Assembly: GCA_002842575.1 (NCBI GenBank) | Contig: PHDJ01000020.1 | Coordinates: 1-49,666, forward strand | Source: Bacteroidetes bacterium HGW-Bacteroidetes-2 | GTDB taxonomy: Bacteria; Bacteroidota; Bacteroidia; Flavobacteriales; Flavobacteriaceae | DNA length: 49,666 nt | Reading direction: 5' to 3' | Shown here: piece by piece, positions 31,640-39,907 of the stretch | Layout: the number at the start of each line of letters is the position of its first letter | Position numbering within the stretch: position 1 is the stretch's first letter | The notes under the pieces: generated by a model | The model's database searches: none | Told to the model about the DNA's origin: nothing | What the model saw: only the letters and a program-made list of their open reading frames with translations | Program-made: the position numbers and the translations under genes

Positions 31640-33021
31640 TAGTGTATAATTTTTTCTATCGCCTCCCAAATCCTTTCAGACGCTTTTTGGGGTGGGTGGT
31701 GGTTAATGGTTTTAAACCAATTTTTGGCATGGGGTAAAACCGTTGGTCCTTCAGTGGCTACATGTAGCATAATCTCTTTAATTTGTTCCGGGCTATCCAC
31801 CCAAAATACCGGTGCTTGCTTTGGCATGGATTTAAAGTGAATGTATTGATATACGGTGTAAATATCTTTTTTAATCATCTCCTGTTTAGGGTTATACCGA
31901 ATATATGCGCAGGGGGTGTCGTGACAAATACCATCAAAAACCATAGACGAGCCCACATTAAGGATAAGCTCGCTATGGGCTAGCGTGTTCAGCAATAATG
32001 GGTTATCTTCTTTTGTGGGAAGCACGGTATTCCAACTCGCTCCTTTCCGTTCCCATTTTGGCGAAAGCACGGTTATCTCATCTTTATAGTCTGCTAAAAC
32101 CTTATTAAATCGGTCAGAAAAATCTACCGGACATCTTCGAAATAGGATTCCCCACTGCCTTTGCTCTGTGTTTAATTCTCGAATTGTTTTTGCAATATCT
32201 TCTAAATATACTTGGTCTAAAGGCGAGGTGGTGATATCATCTCCAGAAAAACAAACATATTTTTTAGTGACATCCAAATGGTTTTCGGCACAAAAAGCGT
32301 CTCTTGTTTGTAACAGGTTCTTGTTAAAATGCATTTCAAACTGTGGGGTACCCGTAATTACAATTTGGTTATCTTTTATGTTCGGATAATAATAAAGCAA
32401 CTCATTTCGCATTTGCTCGCTCCACACAAAATAATAATCGGTTTCCACCACCATTGTAGCTTTGGGTAGGTTGTCCCAACTAAAAATAAACGTCGCTGTG
32501 GGAATACCCAAATCTTTTGCTGCAGTGAGCGGTGCTATTGCGTTTACGGGACGTTGACTGGTGCAAAACACCATTGTTGGTCGTTCTTTTTTTAAGGTTG
32601 CCAAACAGAGCTTATAATAGTCGGTATTTCGCTCGCTTTGCTGCATTTTAACCGCTAAAATCGTTCTTTTATTTTTATATTTTATAGTGTAATAGCGTAC
32701 AAGGAGGTTTTTTATTTTTTGCTTCCATGTTTTGGATTCCGAAGCAAAACGATAAGCGGCATAAATAGGGTTTGAGGTTTGTTTTTCAAAAGATTTCAGC
32801 TCAATGGCAGTTTTTGCTCGCTTTAACAAATCGGTTTTAGGATGTACTTTTCCTTGCAAGTGTATTTCTGTAAAACCAAGGCTGTGTAGCGAAAAAGGCG
32901 TGGCATTCCAATAGGTTATTGCATAGCCTTTTTCTTTGCCTATGGCATAAAAATCTGTATAGGCAAAATTACGTAAGCCTACACCATCGGGAAGGAGTAT
33001 AAATAGTTTGTTATGGGTCAT
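31639..33021 (-). CDS. GT-B-like glycosyltransferase or glycerophosphotransferase of the surface locus
   Basis: 460 residues from the ATG at 33021. A 16-codon longer frame overlaps the previous gene and is less likely. N-terminal: L-F-I-L-L-P-D-G-V-G-L-R-N. Two Rossmann-like halves follow: the first includes F-C-T-S-Q-R-P-V-N-A, the second begins near V-I-T-G-T-P-Q-F and includes H-S-E-L-I-L-N-V-G-S-S-M-V-F-D-G, a motif seen in capsule-type GT-B and CDP-glycerol transferase-like enzymes. The exact family is not recognised. The stop overlaps the GT4 stub (TAATG), and it starts 16 bp after the SGNH gene. Confidence 0.75.
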   Translation of the reverse strand: MTHNKLFILLPDGVGLRNFAYTDFYAIGKEKGYAITYWNATPFSLHSLGFTEIHLQGKVHPKTDLLKRAKTAIELKSFEKQTSNPIYAAYRFASESKTWKQKIKNLLVRYYTIKYKNKRTILAVKMQQSERNTDYYKLCLATLKKERPTMVFCTSQRPVNAIAPLTAAKDLGIPTATFIFSWDNLPKATMVVETDYYFVWSEQMRNELLYYYPNIKDNQIVITGTPQFEMHFNKNLLQTRDAFCAENHLDVTKKYVCFSGDDITTSPLDQVYLEDIAKTIRELNTEQRQWGILFRRCPVDFSDRFNKVLADYKDEITVLSPKWERKGASWNTVLPTKEDNPLLLNTLAHSELILNVGSSMVFDGICHDTPCAYIRYNPKQEMIKKDIYTVYQYIHFKSMPKQAPVFWVDSPEQIKEIMLHVATEGPTVLPHAKNWFKTINHHPPQKASERIWEAIEKIIH

Positions 33022-33037
33022 AAAAAATTGTTTGTCT

Positions 33038-33955
33038 TCAAATATCTTTAAATAAAACCGTACTTCCAAAGGATTTTATTTTACGCTTAAAAACCTCTGC
33101 AAATTGACTACTTGCTTCTTTTCTACCCTTGGCATTCACATGCATAGCATCATAAAAATAGGTCTTGTCTTTAAAAAGTGTGCTGTGGTTTATGAAGTTT
33201 GGCGTTAGGCTGTCCTTTACTTCTGTAGCATAAATTGGCGGTTGGTAAAGTAAAAGTGCTATTCCATTCTTACTGCATACCTCGGTAATCTTTTGCAAAT
33301 ACGGATGCTCCATATGCAAGTGTGTGGTGGTAGGTTTTTTATCAAAAACAAACCCATCATTTGGATACACATAATTTCCACGGGCATCAAACCTATTTCT
33401 TCGTTCGGGCTGCCACAATGCCAAAAGGGATGGAGCCGTCAATTCGGCATTGTAATAACTCACTCCTAACATCGGGGCATAGCGCGACCACGCCAAAACA
33501 GGTAGTCCTTTTTCAGAAATAGCGGAAAAATGCTGCTGTACATAGGGTCTGTTTATAAATGGCAAAAAACGATAATCATTATCGCTCAGAGCTACCGTTG
33601 TTGTGGCTCCTTCCCAAGGGTTAATTACCAATACTACAACGCCCGCCGTTTTATTTTCTGCTAAAAAATGCTGAAGCATCAAGTATTGACTTGGCAATCC
33701 TGTGTCATCCATACTTAGGTTTAACCCGTTTGTGTGTATAAGGGAGTCTATACGTACCGTGTTTAAAGTGGTCAACCCGGTGCTAGAGCCTAATATAATA
33801 TAATCAAAATGAGTTTCTGTTACCTGATTTACCAAAAAACCTGGCTTGTAAAAGGCTGCCTGCCGCAAGGACCATAAACAAGACCACGCCAATAGATTTG
33901 CTAACAAAATCGTCAGCAGTCCGTATAATCCGATGTGGTAAAGTCCCTTTTTCAT
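33038..33955 (-). CDS. SGNH-like protein partnered with MBOAT (first of two)
   Basis: 305 residues. An N-terminal membrane anchor (~8-28) precedes a periplasmic domain. I-I-L-G-S-S-T-G (Ser57/58) is the block-I nucleophile motif, V-L-V-I-N-P-W is the block-III-like region, and Y-D-A-M-H-V-N (Asp269, His272) is the catalytic D-x-x-H. It is probably the esterase/transferase half of an O-acetylation system, moving acetyl groups handed out by the MBOAT protein onto the polysaccharide, like AlgJ/AlgX or PatB-type partners. It begins 3 bp after the MBOAT stop. Confidence 0.82.
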   Translation of the reverse strand: MKKGLYHIGLYGLLTILLANLLAWSCLWSLRQAAFYKPGFLVNQVTETHFDYIILGSSTGLTTLNTVRIDSLIHTNGLNLSMDDTGLPSQYLMLQHFLAENKTAGVVVLVINPWEGATTTVALSDNDYRFLPFINRPYVQQHFSAISEKGLPVLAWSRYAPMLGVSYYNAELTAPSLLALWQPERRNRFDARGNYVYPNDGFVFDKKPTTTHLHMEHPYLQKITEVCSKNGIALLLYQPPIYATEVKDSLTPNFINHSTLFKDKTYFYDAMHVNAKGRKEASSQFAEVFKRKIKSFGSTVLFKDI

Positions 33956-33958
33956 TTT

Positions 33959-35386
33959 TTAAAATTGAAAGTAAATAAAATCCGATGGATTTTTAAAGGC
34001 TCCCAATACCAATATAATCAAAATCAGTGCGATGGAGGTGGTTTTTGTTAAGGTTACCTCTACAGTATTCTTTCGCACTGCTAAAAATTCAAAAACAAGC
34101 ATCACCAAAATACTCAAAACACAAGTGGCAATCAACAACCCATATTTATTGTTTTTATAAAAGAAATTCAGCCCCATTCCGTGCCAAGAAAATAAATCCA
34201 TTACATAGTGTATGGCTATGGTTACCGTATCTGCCCTAAAAAATACCCATGCAATGGTTACGAATGTAAAAGTAAGTAAAATGGAAAACAGTTGTTTTAT
34301 ATGGTAGGTATCGTGGGGCAAATAACTTCGGTTTTTGTGGCGAAGCAATAAAGGCAAAAATAGCATGGCATGAATACCTCCCCAAATTAAAAAAGTCCAA
34401 TTCGCACCATGCCAAAAACCGCTGACTAAGAAAATGACAAACACATTTCTAATTTGTTGGCCTTTGCTTCCTCTAGAGCCTCCTAAAGGAATGTACAAAT
34501 AATCGCAAAACCATGTCGTTAGCGAAATGTGCCAACGCCTCCAAAACTCTGCAATGTTTCTAGAAAAATAGGGGAATGCAAAATTGGTCATCAGCCGAAA
34601 ACCAAACAAACGCCCTGTGCCTATAGCAATATCGGAATAACCCGAAAAATCACCGTAAATCTGAAAACCAAACAGGATGGCTCCTACCCACAACTCGGCA
34701 GTGGTATGTCCAGAGGGCTGCTCAAATATCTGATTGACAAAAAAAGCACAATTATCGGCTACGACTACTTTTTTAAAAAGTCCCCAAAGTATTAAATGCA
34801 GCCCACTTTTAGCCAAAGCATAATCAAAGACACGAGGCTCTTTAAATTGTGGCAACAAATGTGAAGCTCGCTCAATAGGTCCAGCTACCAATTGAGGAAA
34901 AAAGGCGACAAAAGCGGCAAAATTAACGAGATTTTTTGTGGGTTCTAACTTTTTTCTAAATACGTCTATGCTATAACTTAAGGTTTGAAAGGTGTAAAAG
35001 GAAATTCCAACCGGCAAAATAATATTCAAACTACTGCTGTGCATAACAACACCAACGCTTCCCCAAGCCTCTACCCAACTGTCTATAAAAAAATTAAAGT
35101 ATTTAAAAAAGCCCAACAATCCTAAGTTAAACCCCAAACTTAATAGCAAAAGGACGTTGCGTTTTTTTTGCACTTCTTCCTTGGCAAGTGCTAATCCTAT
35201 ACCATAATCTACTAACGTACTCGCAGCTATCAATGCCAAAAAACGATAATCCCACCACCCGTAAAACACATAACTTGCCACCAATAAAAATATATTTTGC
35301 GCTTGCAAGTGTTTTTTAAAAACAAACCAATACAGCAGGAATACACTAGGCAAAAAAAGAAAAAAGGCAACGGAGTTAAATAGCAT
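33959..35386 (-). CDS. MBOAT-family polysaccharide O-acyltransferase (AlgI/DltB-like)
   Basis: 475 residues with ten or more membrane helices. Signature residues are F-W-R-R-W-H-I-S-L-T-T-W (His286) and V-S-G-F-W-H-G-A-N-W with the invariant His326. Y-I-P-L-G-G-S-R and P-Q-L-V-A-G-P-I-E-R also match AlgI. It carries acetyl groups across the inner membrane for modification of the exported polysaccharide. It is tightly placed between two SGNH-like genes (1 and 3 bp gaps), forming one transcriptional module. Confidence 0.95.
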   Translation of the reverse strand: MLFNSVAFFLFLPSVFLLYWFVFKKHLQAQNIFLLVASYVFYGWWDYRFLALIAASTLVDYGIGLALAKEEVQKKRNVLLLLSLGFNLGLLGFFKYFNFFIDSWVEAWGSVGVVMHSSSLNIILPVGISFYTFQTLSYSIDVFRKKLEPTKNLVNFAAFVAFFPQLVAGPIERASHLLPQFKEPRVFDYALAKSGLHLILWGLFKKVVVADNCAFFVNQIFEQPSGHTTAELWVGAILFGFQIYGDFSGYSDIAIGTGRLFGFRLMTNFAFPYFSRNIAEFWRRWHISLTTWFCDYLYIPLGGSRGSKGQQIRNVFVIFLVSGFWHGANWTFLIWGGIHAMLFLPLLLRHKNRSYLPHDTYHIKQLFSILLTFTFVTIAWVFFRADTVTIAIHYVMDLFSWHGMGLNFFYKNNKYGLLIATCVLSILVMLVFEFLAVRKNTVEVTLTKTTSIALILIILVLGAFKNPSDFIYFQF

Positions 35387-35387
35387 A

Positions 35388-36362
35388 TTATTGTAGTATT
35401 TCTTTTAACGAATAGGCTAATTTAGTAGAAAACGTCTCAGCTCCAAGCGTATTAAAATGAAAAGTGTCATAAAAATAGGCGCTGGAATAGGATAGGGTAT
35501 CTTCTGAAAAATCAAGAAAATAAACATTTGTTGACGCAGCGGCTATTGTTTTTAAATCTTCTTTAATAGTGCATATATAAGGATACAAAAGTTGCAACCG
35601 CTCCTCTTTTTCAGGCGCCCAAACAAATACTATTTTTATGTCTTTGTATTCAGGGTTTGTGGCAAGGTCGTTTGTGTAATGTAGTCCATCTTCAAGGATA
35701 GCTCGAAGTTGGGGGTTTGCCATCATTTTTGTAAGGCTAACTAAATTATGGGTGTCTTCCTTATAAAGGAGATCCTTGGCTAAAAAACCATCCTTTGTTA
35801 AACTTTGGTGGTACTCTTTCCCAAAAAAAGAACGTATGCCTTGCTGCAAAAGGTTTGGTTTAGCGTTATATTTTAAAAGTGGAATATACGGAATCCAAGC
35901 ATACTCAGGATATATTGTGCGTATTTCCTTTGTAATAACTTCTTGATCTAAATAGGGAATAAATTCTTCTAAATAAAGAATTTTTTTAGAAGCAATCAGA
36001 TGGGAAAAATCTATATTTTGAACAATCATTCTAGGCTTTTTATGATGTTCTAAATAAGCGTTCCATTTCATCTTTTGAAGATTGTAGGCTCCTGCATTAA
36101 AAGATAAATTATAGGAAGGCATACCTGTTATGGTTGAAATTATTTTAGGGTCATACCCTACATACACTCTCGAGGATCCTAATAGCACAATATCGGCATG
36201 TATTTTACCCCCAAATAATCTATTCCAATCTCCATATCTTTTGTCGTAACTTTTTTTTAAACCAATATCCGAAATAGATTGTATCCCAAATGCTAATAAA
36301 TAAAAAATTAAAAAAACCGAAATAAGATATTTAAAAAATGCTGCCATTCCTAGTTTTTGCAT
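35388..36362 (-). CDS. SGNH-like protein partnered with MBOAT (second of two)
   Basis: 324 residues. A membrane anchor spans ~12-30, then V-L-L-G-S-S-R-V-Y-V-G (Ser63/64) as block I. Near the C-terminus, F-Y-D-T-F-H-F-N-T-L-G supplies the D-x-x-H pair. I-V-F-V-W-A-P precedes it as in the sister protein. It is diverged from the 33038-33955 protein in sequence but shares the plan. Two such partners suggest acetylation of two positions or a relay, as with AlgJ/AlgX. It ends 1 bp before the MBOAT gene. Confidence 0.8.
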   Translation of the reverse strand: MQKLGMAAFFKYLISVFLIFYLLAFGIQSISDIGLKKSYDKRYGDWNRLFGGKIHADIVLLGSSRVYVGYDPKIISTITGMPSYNLSFNAGAYNLQKMKWNAYLEHHKKPRMIVQNIDFSHLIASKKILYLEEFIPYLDQEVITKEIRTIYPEYAWIPYIPLLKYNAKPNLLQQGIRSFFGKEYHQSLTKDGFLAKDLLYKEDTHNLVSLTKMMANPQLRAILEDGLHYTNDLATNPEYKDIKIVFVWAPEKEERLQLLYPYICTIKEDLKTIAAASTNVYFLDFSEDTLSYSSAYFYDTFHFNTLGAETFSTKLAYSLKEILQ

Positions 36363-36404
36363 CTTATGGATTGTATTGCACCAAACATTAGCCTTTATAT
36401 TTAA

Positions 36405-36587
36405 TTATTTTACGTAGTTGGAATACAATTTAATATGCACAATTTTCCAAGGGAGCATCAAAGAACCCTTAAATTGGGATCCTTCAATTATTTGTGTGGC
36501 AATCGTGTTTCCTGCAATACCTTTATGCTCCTCAAAATGCTTTTTTATGGTTTCAGCATCAAATACATCATCATAAAGTATCAACTC
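36405..36587 (-). pseudogene. C-terminal fragment, possibly of the same asnB-like gene
   Basis: A 60-codon minus-strand frame (L-I-L-Y-D-D-V-F-D-A-E-T-I-K-K-H-F, then L-M-L-P-W-K-I-V-H) starts where the amidotransferase stub loses its frame. Its F-x-x-x-x-I-K-K-x-x-x-E-H-x-x-G pattern loosely resembles the C-terminal helix of asparagine synthases, so the gene may have lost its middle. The assignment is weak. Confidence 0.35.
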
Positions 36588-36594
36588 CCCTTTT

Positions 36595-36735
36595 CCTCCT
36601 ATTATGACCTAAAACAATTTCAGAGCCTATATATTTTCCCGTAAAATCAGGACCTCGGTGCTTTTGCGACAAAAGCATTTGATCCAACCTTTCTTCGGAA
36701 GCATTTTTGCCAATAATACTAGCTATTCCACACAT
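36595..36735 (-). pseudogene. 5' stub of a class II glutamine amidotransferase (asnB-like)
   Basis: Minus-strand ATG at 36735 gives M-C-G-I-A-S-I-I-G-K, with Cys2 as the amidotransferase nucleophile. Q-K-H-R-G-P-D-F-T-G and I-V-L-G-H-N-R follow, exactly as in AsnB-type enzymes. After H-N-R (~47 codons) the family sequence ends. The ATG overlaps the TAA of the cytidylyltransferase (TAATG), so an asnB-like gene once followed it. In sugar loci such enzymes aminate sugar acids. Confidence 0.88.
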
Positions 36736-37433
36736 TATTTTTGTAACTTTTTCAACATTTTTTCTGCCATCTCCCAATCTCCCATCGTATCAATATTCAC
36801 ATGCCTTAATTCATCCGCTTCAATATAAGCGATAGATTTTCCATATAATGATTTTTGATTTAAAAGCACCTCTGTTTTTGTAATATAGATGGAACCATCA
36901 CGATAATAAGCATTTGGCAAGTCTTGCCTTCTTGAAATAATTTCTGGTTCTCCAGTGCTAATTGCTAAATTTCCTTCATCATTTCCTTCAAATACCCAAT
37001 GCGGATTGAATTCATGCGGCACTTTCAACACAGATATTAAAGAATCTGCTTTTGAGTTTATAAATTTTTCAACGGCTCTGTCAATAAATTCACTTGTCCG
37101 AAACGGATTGGTGACTTGCAACAAACACACCGCATCAAAATAAATGCCTTTTGAAGTATAATAATCCAATGCGTGAAGAACGGTTAAAATGGTCGGACTT
37201 TCATCCGTCGCCAAAGATGACGGACGTTTAAAAGGTACTTCCAATCCGTAGTCTTTTGCTACCTGAATAATTGCATCATTATCCGAACTCAAAATAAGTT
37301 CTGTCAATAAGGTAGCCTTTTGTGCCGCCTCTATGGTATAGGCAATCAACGGTTTGCCAACCAACAATTTGATGTTTTTTCCGGGTACGCCTTTCGAGCC
37401 TCCTCGAGCGGGGATGATGGCAAGGATGTTCAT
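36735..37433 (-). CDS. neuA: CMP-nonulosonic acid cytidylyltransferase, NeuA-like
   Basis: 232 residues from the ATG at 37433; 8 codons of open frame precede it. The nucleotide-binding motif is A-I-I-P-A-R-G-G-S-K-G-V-P-G-K-N. L-S-S-D-N-D-A-I and the C-L-L-Q-V-T-N-P-F-R segment follow, then Y-R-D-G-S-I-Y-I near the end. It activates sialic, legionaminic or a related acid with CTP. A likely -7 box (37470-37477) lies 37 bp upstream. NeuC lies 1 kb upstream across a transposase, and neuB is absent from the window. Confidence 0.9.
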   Translation of the reverse strand: MNILAIIPARGGSKGVPGKNIKLLVGKPLIAYTIEAAQKATLLTELILSSDNDAIIQVAKDYGLEVPFKRPSSLATDESPTILTVLHALDYYTSKGIYFDAVCLLQVTNPFRTSEFIDRAVEKFINSKADSLISVLKVPHEFNPHWVFEGNDEGNLAISTGEPEIISRRQDLPNAYYRDGSIYITKTEVLLNQKSLYGKSIAYIEADELRHVNIDTMGDWEMAEKMLKKLQK

Positions 37434-37469
37434 TATTTGAAATTTCTTTATAATCAAAAGTCTGTACTA

Positions 37470-37477
37470 CAAATATA
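37470..37477 (-). promoter_or_regulatory. -7 promoter box upstream of neuA-like gene
   Basis: CAAATATA on the plus strand, TATATTTG on the coding strand, 37 bp before the start codon. The local -33 is not clear. Confidence 0.45.
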
Positions 37478-37552
37478 GGATTCCGGTGATATAAAGAAAG
37501 TATTATGTATTAAAAATATTTGAAAATGAAATACCTAGATAATAAAATATGC

Positions 37553-37810
37553 AACCCCGAGAGGGTATGGTTTTCGATTGGTGCTTATTACAAACATTTG
37601 AACCCTACAAACATATGACCCCGCTGGGGTCAGGGATGAAAATTGGATTATTTGTAGAAAAAATAATCAAAGCAACAATTGACCCCATAGGGGTCACCTA
37701 TTTATAGTCAGGGATAAAATCGATTTGTTTGTTACAAACCTACGACCCCAAGAGGGGTCCCCTATTTGTAAAAGACTATCAAAACAACGTTATTCAACCC
37801 TAGAGTGGGC
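37553..37810. repeat. REP-like palindromes, family C (GACCCC/GGGGTC), left of the transposase
   Basis: Perfect hairpins GACCCC-gct-GGGGTC (37617-37631), GACCCC-ata-GGGGTC (37681-37695) and GACCCC-aaga-GGGGTC (37744-37759). Weaker versions are ACCCCgagaGGGT (37554-37566) and CCCTagagTGGG (37799-37809). Spacing is irregular at about 50-65 bp. Another copy lies on the other side of the transposase at 38311-38325. Confidence 0.85.
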
Positions 37811-37835
37811 GTATGTCTGTGGTTATACGTTATAT

Positions 37836-38300
37836 TCAACTAGCATACCATTCAAACAAAAATTCCTCTTTAAATTCAATTGCAAATTCTTTCAAAAGCT
37901 GAAGACATTCCTCTTTAAAAGTTTTATTTTTATGGTGTTCTTTCTGATTCATCACATAATTTACCAACATATTTACATCTGAACGTTTGTATGAAAATGC
38001 TCCATATCCCGATTGCCATTTAAATGGATAGTTGCTAAACTTTCTTTCATGGATAAAAGCATTAGAAGCCTTTTTTATTTCTCTAACTAAATCAGAAATA
38101 GAATCATTTGGATTTAATCCAACAAAAATAGGTATGTGGTCAGGCATTCCGTTAATTGCAAGCATTTTATGTTTACGGTTTTGTACAATGCCGGTGATGT
38201 ATTTGTATAGCTCCGCTTCCCAATCTGAACGAATTAAAGAAACTCTGCCGTGTACTGCAAATACAATTTGAATGTATACTTGTGTGTATGAACCTGCCAT
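37836..38300 (-). CDS. REP-associated/IS200-type Y1 transposase with altered HUH motif
   Basis: 154 residues of the Y1 transposase (IS200 TnpA) family: starts M-A-G-S-Y-T-Q-V-Y-I, has G-M-P-D-H-I-P-I-F, W-Q-S-G-Y-G-A-F-S-Y and the catalytic-tyrosine helix N-Y-V-M-N-Q-K-E-H-H (Tyr115). Family members read P-D-H-I-H; here the second His of the metal-binding HUH motif is Pro57 (codon CCT), so cleavage activity is doubtful. GACCCC/GGGGTC palindromes on both sides make it a REP-associated (RAYT-like) transposase. It lies between neuC and neuA. Confidence 0.88.
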   Translation of the reverse strand: MAGSYTQVYIQIVFAVHGRVSLIRSDWEAELYKYITGIVQNRKHKMLAINGMPDHIPIFVGLNPNDSISDLVREIKKASNAFIHERKFSNYPFKWQSGYGAFSYKRSDVNMLVNYVMNQKEHHKNKTFKEECLQLLKEFAIEFKEEFLFEWYAS

Positions 38301-38310
38301 AATTTCCCAT

Positions 38311-38325
38311 TTGACCTCATTGGGG
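38311..38325. repeat. REP-like palindrome, family C, right of the transposase
   Basis: GACCTC-att-GGGGTC, one arm mismatch, 11 bp upstream of the transposase start codon. Confidence 0.75.
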
Positions 38326-38393
38326 TCAGGTTTAATTGTTGATGAATTTTCTGCAAATATTTGATTCTATAGGTGTCCACACATTCGATAGAT

Positions 38394-38411
38394 CTCTATT
38401 TACAAATAGAG
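38394..38411. repeat. perfect stem-loop CTCTATTT-ac-AAATAGAG
   Basis: 8-bp perfect arms with a 2-nt gap, 43 bp beyond the neuC stop. There is no T-run on the minus strand, so it may be another inserted palindrome and not a terminator. Confidence 0.5.
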
Positions 38412-38453
38412 GACTCCTCCAGAATCTGGGTTTGTGATTTGTTTATTTTTATC

Positions 38454-39611
38454 TTAATACATGATTGTTTTATGAAACTGCAAAGGCAATTGCCTCAACA
38501 ATTCGGCTATTTGTATTCCTGCTTTTCCGTTTCCATAAATAGAGGATGATGGTGTTTTTCCGCTTTGTAATGCTGTTAAAATTGCATTTTCAATTTGTTC
38601 TTGGTTGTAATCCACATCTACGCTATTTCCTCCTCGTTCTCGTCTGTTTTGACGTGAACCAATATTCACCACCGGCACGCCCAAATAGGCACATTCCCGA
38701 ATACCCACACTTGAATTTCCTATGAGGCAATCGCTGTGCTGCAGCAATTGTAAAAAATCTTGGCCTTCCATATTCTTAAAAAAATGAACATTTGGTAATT
38801 GGTGCATTTCTCTAAAAGAGCGAATTCCTGTGGAAGTGCCGTCAGCGCCTGCATCTACATTGGGCCAAAACCAAAGTGTTGGTTTTTGCAGTTTGTAAAT
38901 TGCTTCTAAAGTAGCTTCAACATGTTTTCTAGAATCTTTATATTCTGTGGTTACCGGATGTTGCATCACCACCAAGTAGCCATTGCTTAAATCGGGTTTT
39001 GCTCCTACACCTCCATATTTTTCATACGGATTAAAGGGAAGTATTTTGCTACGGAGCACCTCTGTTGCTAAATCAATAGAAGGGCAACCGGTATTAAAAA
39101 CCATGTTCGGGTCCTCGCCCAATTTCACCACCCTTTCTTTGGCATTTTCAGAAGCCACAAAATGATAATCGGCGAGTTTAGTAACGGCATGCCGCACTTT
39201 TTCATCAATATTCCCAGTAACTTCACCGCCTTGTAGGTGTGCCAAGGGGATGTTCATATAGGTTGCTGCAATGGCGGTTGCCATCGTTTCAAAGCGGTCG
39301 GCAACAGTTACTACGATATCGGGGCGCAGGTTATCAAAAACGGTAGAGAGTTCTAAAATGCCTATTCCTGTTGTTTTTGCTGCTGCAGTAAGATTTTCGC
39401 CTTCTAGTACATTAAATACTTTGGCAAGGATGGGAAAACCGTCTTTCTCGATATAATCTACCGCAGAGCCATACCTGTCTAACAATGCAGATGCTGCCAC
39501 TATAAGCTGCAATTCCAAATTAGGATGGTTTTGTATCGCGGTAAGTACTGATTTTATTCTGCTATAGGAAGGTCGTGCTGTTACCACTACCCCTATTTTC
39601 CTTTTGGTCAT
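38454..39611 (-). CDS. neuC: UDP-N-acetylglucosamine 2-epimerase (hydrolysing), NeuC-like
   Basis: 385 residues. It starts K-I-G-V-V-V-T-A-R-P-S-Y-S-R, has V-T-V-A-D-R-F-E-T-M-A-T-A (family D-R-x-E), L-Q-G-G-E-V-T-G-N-I-D-E-K-V-R-H-A and the C-terminal G-N-S-S-V-G-I-R-E-C with substrate-binding residues, then R-Q-N-R-R-E-R-G. The hydrolysing NeuC class releases ManNAc-type sugar and UDP, which starts nonulosonic acid synthesis. With the NeuA-like gene it defines two of the three core steps. It is the most upstream gene of this half of the locus; OmpA is divergent. Confidence 0.88.
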   Translation of the reverse strand: MTKRKIGVVVTARPSYSRIKSVLTAIQNHPNLELQLIVAASALLDRYGSAVDYIEKDGFPILAKVFNVLEGENLTAAAKTTGIGILELSTVFDNLRPDIVVTVADRFETMATAIAATYMNIPLAHLQGGEVTGNIDEKVRHAVTKLADYHFVASENAKERVVKLGEDPNMVFNTGCPSIDLATEVLRSKILPFNPYEKYGGVGAKPDLSNGYLVVMQHPVTTEYKDSRKHVEATLEAIYKLQKPTLWFWPNVDAGADGTSTGIRSFREMHQLPNVHFFKNMEGQDFLQLLQHSDCLIGNSSVGIRECAYLGVPVVNIGSRQNRRERGGNSVDVDYNQEQIENAILTALQSGKTPSSSIYGNGKAGIQIAELLRQLPLQFHKTIMY

Positions 39612-39853
39612 AGGTATCTTTTTGTATTGACTTTAAAAGTATAAAAAAAGTTGGAATGCTACGGAATTATTCTTGGGAAAACATTGTATAAAAATATTCA
39701 ACTCCAAAACTTAAAGACCCTCTCAAACAAGAAGTGAAGAAATGAGAAAGAACCAAGTAAAATCAACCAAAATGCTTATTTACTATATGTTAACTTTTTG
39801 TAAAATAAAACCGAAAACATAGCCAAAAATTTAAGTATGCCAGCTTATATGAG

Positions 39854-39861
39854 TATCTTTG
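39854..39861 (+). promoter_or_regulatory. -7 promoter box of ompA-like gene
   Basis: TATCTTTG matches TAnnTTTG, 47 bp upstream of the ATG at 39908. No good -33 TTG is at the usual distance. The rest of 39612-39907 shows no gene. Confidence 0.5.
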
Positions 39862-39907
39862 TAGCACAAAATTATCAACCCCAATCTAATTAGAATATTG
39901 GATAAAA

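Noticed and set aside
37553..37810. possible CRISPR array of GACCCC palindromes
   Set aside because: The repeated unit is only ~15 bp, the spacing is irregular and there are no cas genes; a Y1 transposase next to it points to REP elements.
38394..38411. terminator for the neuC transcript
   Set aside because: The stem is perfect but no T-run follows on the minus strand.
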